A DNA stretch of 44,716 bases, from contig JAAZKK010000043.1 of NCBI GenBank assembly GCA_012799825.1, positions 1-44,716 on the forward strand, read 5' to 3'. This document shows positions 43,010-44,716 of the stretch, piece after piece. Position 1 is the first letter of the stretch; the number at the start of each line of letters is the position of its first letter. The notes below the pieces were generated by a model. That model saw nothing but the letters and a program-made list of their open reading frames with translations. It was not told the origin of the DNA and did no database searches. The translations under genes were made by a program, and so were the position numbers. The DNA is from Clostridiaceae bacterium. Lineage in GTDB: Bacteria > Bacillota > Clostridia > Saccharofermentanales > DTU023.

Positions 43010-44416
43010 TTGGACGGCAGTAGCTGTACGGGCCCTCTTCTGAGGGCTGTTCTCAATAATCAGACATCTATTGAAGCGTTACAAAAACCGCTTGTGTTAG
43101 ATTTGATCCTAATCTTTATTCTCATCCTGATCAACGGATTTTTTGCTGCGGCAGAAATGGCAGTTGTCACGCAAAATGACAACAAAATTCGTCAGCTCGC
43201 AGAAGGCGGCGACGAACGCGCAAAACGGCTTGTGCGATTTATCGACAACAAAAGCCGCTTTCTTTCGACGATTCAGGTTGCGATTACGCTGGCGGGGTTC
43301 TTATCCAGTGCGTTTGCAGCGGATAAACTTGCGTACCGCCTTTATTTGTTCGCTGATCCGGCAAGGCAGAGTCCATCATTAAGAACATTATTTGTAGTTC
43401 TGATTACGATTGTTTTGTCGTACCTTACACTTGTTTTCGGCGAACTTGTACCAAAAAGATTGGCGCTTCGCCAGCCCGAGACATTTGCTTTAAAGATATC
43501 GGCGATACTCCGTTTTTTTGATATGATTTTTTTTCCGTTCACAAAATTGTTGGAGTGGTCTACAAACGGCGTGTTGCGTTTGCTGGGCATCGACCCGAAG
43601 GAATCACCTGAAAGCATAACGGAAGAGGAAATCAAGATTTTGGTGGAGGCAAGTGCCGGAAGTGGCGGCCTTGAAAAACAGGAAGCCGCGCTGATCAATA
43701 ATATCTTTGCTTTTGATGATAAAGTTGCTTCTGAAATCATGACGCCCAGAGTTTCCATAGAAGCTGTGCCCCTTACAGCTACCTACGAAGAAGCGGTCGA
43801 ACATGTAGTCAATGCGATGTACTCGCGATTTCCGGTTTTCGATGAGGATATTGATGATATCGTCGGGGTGTTGTCGGTCAAAGAGCTTCTCAATGTGCCA
43901 CCAGAAAAACGCGGCATCGATTTTTCGCTTCGTCCGCTCCTTCGTCCTGCTTATTTTATTCCAGAAGGAAAACGCGTTGATATCCTATTCAACGAAATGA
44001 AACAGCAACACATTACGATGGCAGTTGTCGTTGACGAATATGGCGGAACGGAAGGCATCGTGACAATGGAAGATCTACTAGAGGAAATTGTCGGCGACAT
44101 CGAGGATGAATATGACGAGCCCACGGATATGGTCACTCTGAATTCAGACGGTTCCTACGTTTTCAGTGGTTTATTGACACCTAGTGAAGCTGGGCGCTAC
44201 GTGCCGGCACTTGATGAACTGAAAGAAGATGACGATTTTGATACCATCGCCGGATTTGTCCTCTCTTTGCTCGGATATATTCCCCAACAAGATGAACATC
44301 CTATCGTCACATTTAAAAACCTGAAATTCACTGTCGTAGAGATGGATGATCGGCGCATATCGCGCATTCGACTAGATATCCTTCCAGAAACAGAGTCCGA
44401 CCAAACAGAGGAATGA
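43010..44416 (+). CDS. CNNM/CorC-type transporter-like protein (DUF21 and CBS domains)
   Basis: The TTG at 43010 is preferred because GGAGG lies 10 bases upstream; ATG at 42974 gives 12 more residues but has no ribosome site. The ~468-residue protein has a DUF21 membrane domain of about four TM helices ([57 protein letters not shown]), two CBS domains ([17 protein letters not shown] and [20 protein letters not shown]) and a C-terminal CorC_HlyC domain. The family is linked to Mg2+ or Co2+ homeostasis; the old hemolysin name is misleading. It stands alone in a divergent position to tRNA-Lys. Confidence 0.92.
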   Translation: MDGSSCTGPLLRAVLNNQTSIEALQKPLVLDLILIFILILINGFFAAAEMAVVTQNDNKIRQLAEGGDERAKRLVRFIDNKSRFLSTIQVAITLAGFLSSAFAADKLAYRLYLFADPARQSPSLRTLFVVLITIVLSYLTLVFGELVPKRLALRQPETFALKISAILRFFDMIFFPFTKLLEWSTNGVLRLLGIDPKESPESITEEEIKILVEASAGSGGLEKQEAALINNIFAFDDKVASEIMTPRVSIEAVPLTATYEEAVEHVVNAMYSRFPVFDEDIDDIVGVLSVKELLNVPPEKRGIDFSLRPLLRPAYFIPEGKRVDILFNEMKQQHITMAVVVDEYGGTEGIVTMEDLLEEIVGDIEDEYDEPTDMVTLNSDGSYVFSGLLTPSEAGRYVPALDELKEDDDFDTIAGFVLSLLGYIPQQDEHPIVTFKNLKFTVVEMDDRRISRIRLDILPETESDQTEE

Positions 44417-44567
44417 CAGAGTTCGGCTATATAGATGAGTAGCAGCATTAGCTATAGAGAGAATTGGCACAGTTCGGCTATACAGAAAAGTAACTGAGTA
44501 CGTCATAGAGAGAATTGACAGAGCTCGTCTATATGAAAAGCAGCTGAGTCCAACTATAAAGGAGAAT
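44415..44567 (+). repeat. Three degenerate tandem repeats of 51 bp
   Basis: Units at 44415-44465, 44466-44516 and 44517-44567 share CAGTTCGGCTATA-like starts and CTATAGAGAGAATT-like ends. The first unit begins inside the TGA of the CBS-domain gene. Units 1 and 2 are closest; unit 3 has drifted. Confidence 0.8.
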
Positions 44568-44599
44568 AACGCAGGCGTCGCGTTCTCCTTTGGGGGTCA
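44558..44599 (+). terminator. Probable terminator after the CBS-domain gene
   Basis: AAAGGAGAATAACGC pairs with GCGTTCTCCTTT, allowing a 3-base bulge, around a small loop. T-rich sequence follows only after GGGGGTCAA, so termination is likely but not typical. Confidence 0.55.
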
Positions 44600-44716
44600 A
44601 TTTTTCAGATAAATTAGTGAAACTGGATTCACAACCACAGATTGGGCACAATTTAAGATTATTCAGAGAAACTGTTGTCTTAAAGAATTGTCTGACGGCG
44701 CGAGGCCAATTTTTCA

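Overview
The window looks like chromosomal DNA of an anaerobic, Gram-positive, Clostridia-like bacterium of medium G+C. Supporting signs are strong AGGAGG-type ribosome sites before most genes, a superoxide reductase, the comEC-holA and radC-mreCD-pbp2 gene orders, a Firmicute-type PRPP synthetase family, and lipoproteins with lipoboxes. I cannot name the species. No prophage, transposase, rRNA or CRISPR array is visible; most of the window is housekeeping DNA with several divergent or degenerate paralogues.

Layout. 1-6984: the 3' part of a YfhO-family membrane protein gene, convergent with a minus-strand block of desulfoferrodoxin and an operon of response regulator, sensor kinase and RluF; then a RluA-type pseudouridine synthase. 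6985-10393: a tRNA block (CAU tRNA, Tyr, Leu), a large orphan peptide-binding lipoprotein, and tRNA-Pro. 10429-15936: azlCD (minus), an XRE regulator fused to a GIN-type beta-repeat domain, a secreted protein plus lipoprotein pair, and a left-handed beta-helix acyltransferase-like protein. 16209-18721: two tandem PRPP-synthetase paralogues (minus). 18826-28577: a leader ORF with comEC, holA, radC, mreC, mreD, PBP2, a methylglyoxal-synthase-like protein and a metallo-beta-lactamase-fold hydrolase. 29307-32316: three pseudopilin/TadE/DUF5702-like genes. 32716-44416: secA, transketolase, tRNA-Thr, a YhaN-like coiled-coil protein, 2-amino-3-ketobutyrate CoA ligase, tRNA-Lys and a CBS-domain membrane protein.

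The strongest unusual signal is the peptide-binding lipoprotein at 7890-10154. Its domain order appears circularly permuted: a segment resembling the C-terminal end of AmiA/OppA-type proteins lies directly after the signal peptide, and the ORF stops where that segment would normally begin. A second theme is proteins that keep a family fold but lose key residues: a methylglyoxal-synthase-like protein without its phosphate-binding and catalytic motifs, a YhaN/Rad50-like protein with no Walker A and a damaged Walker B, and a PRPP-synthetase paralogue with an altered PRPP loop. A third is short degenerate tandem repeats (periods 59 and 51 bp) that begin on the stop codons of two genes.

Functionally, mreC, mreD and PBP2 form a cell-elongation operon lacking mreB at this site. 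The comEC-holA-radC genes link DNA uptake, replication and a RadC protein. Family assignments come from motif recognition by eye; no database search was run.
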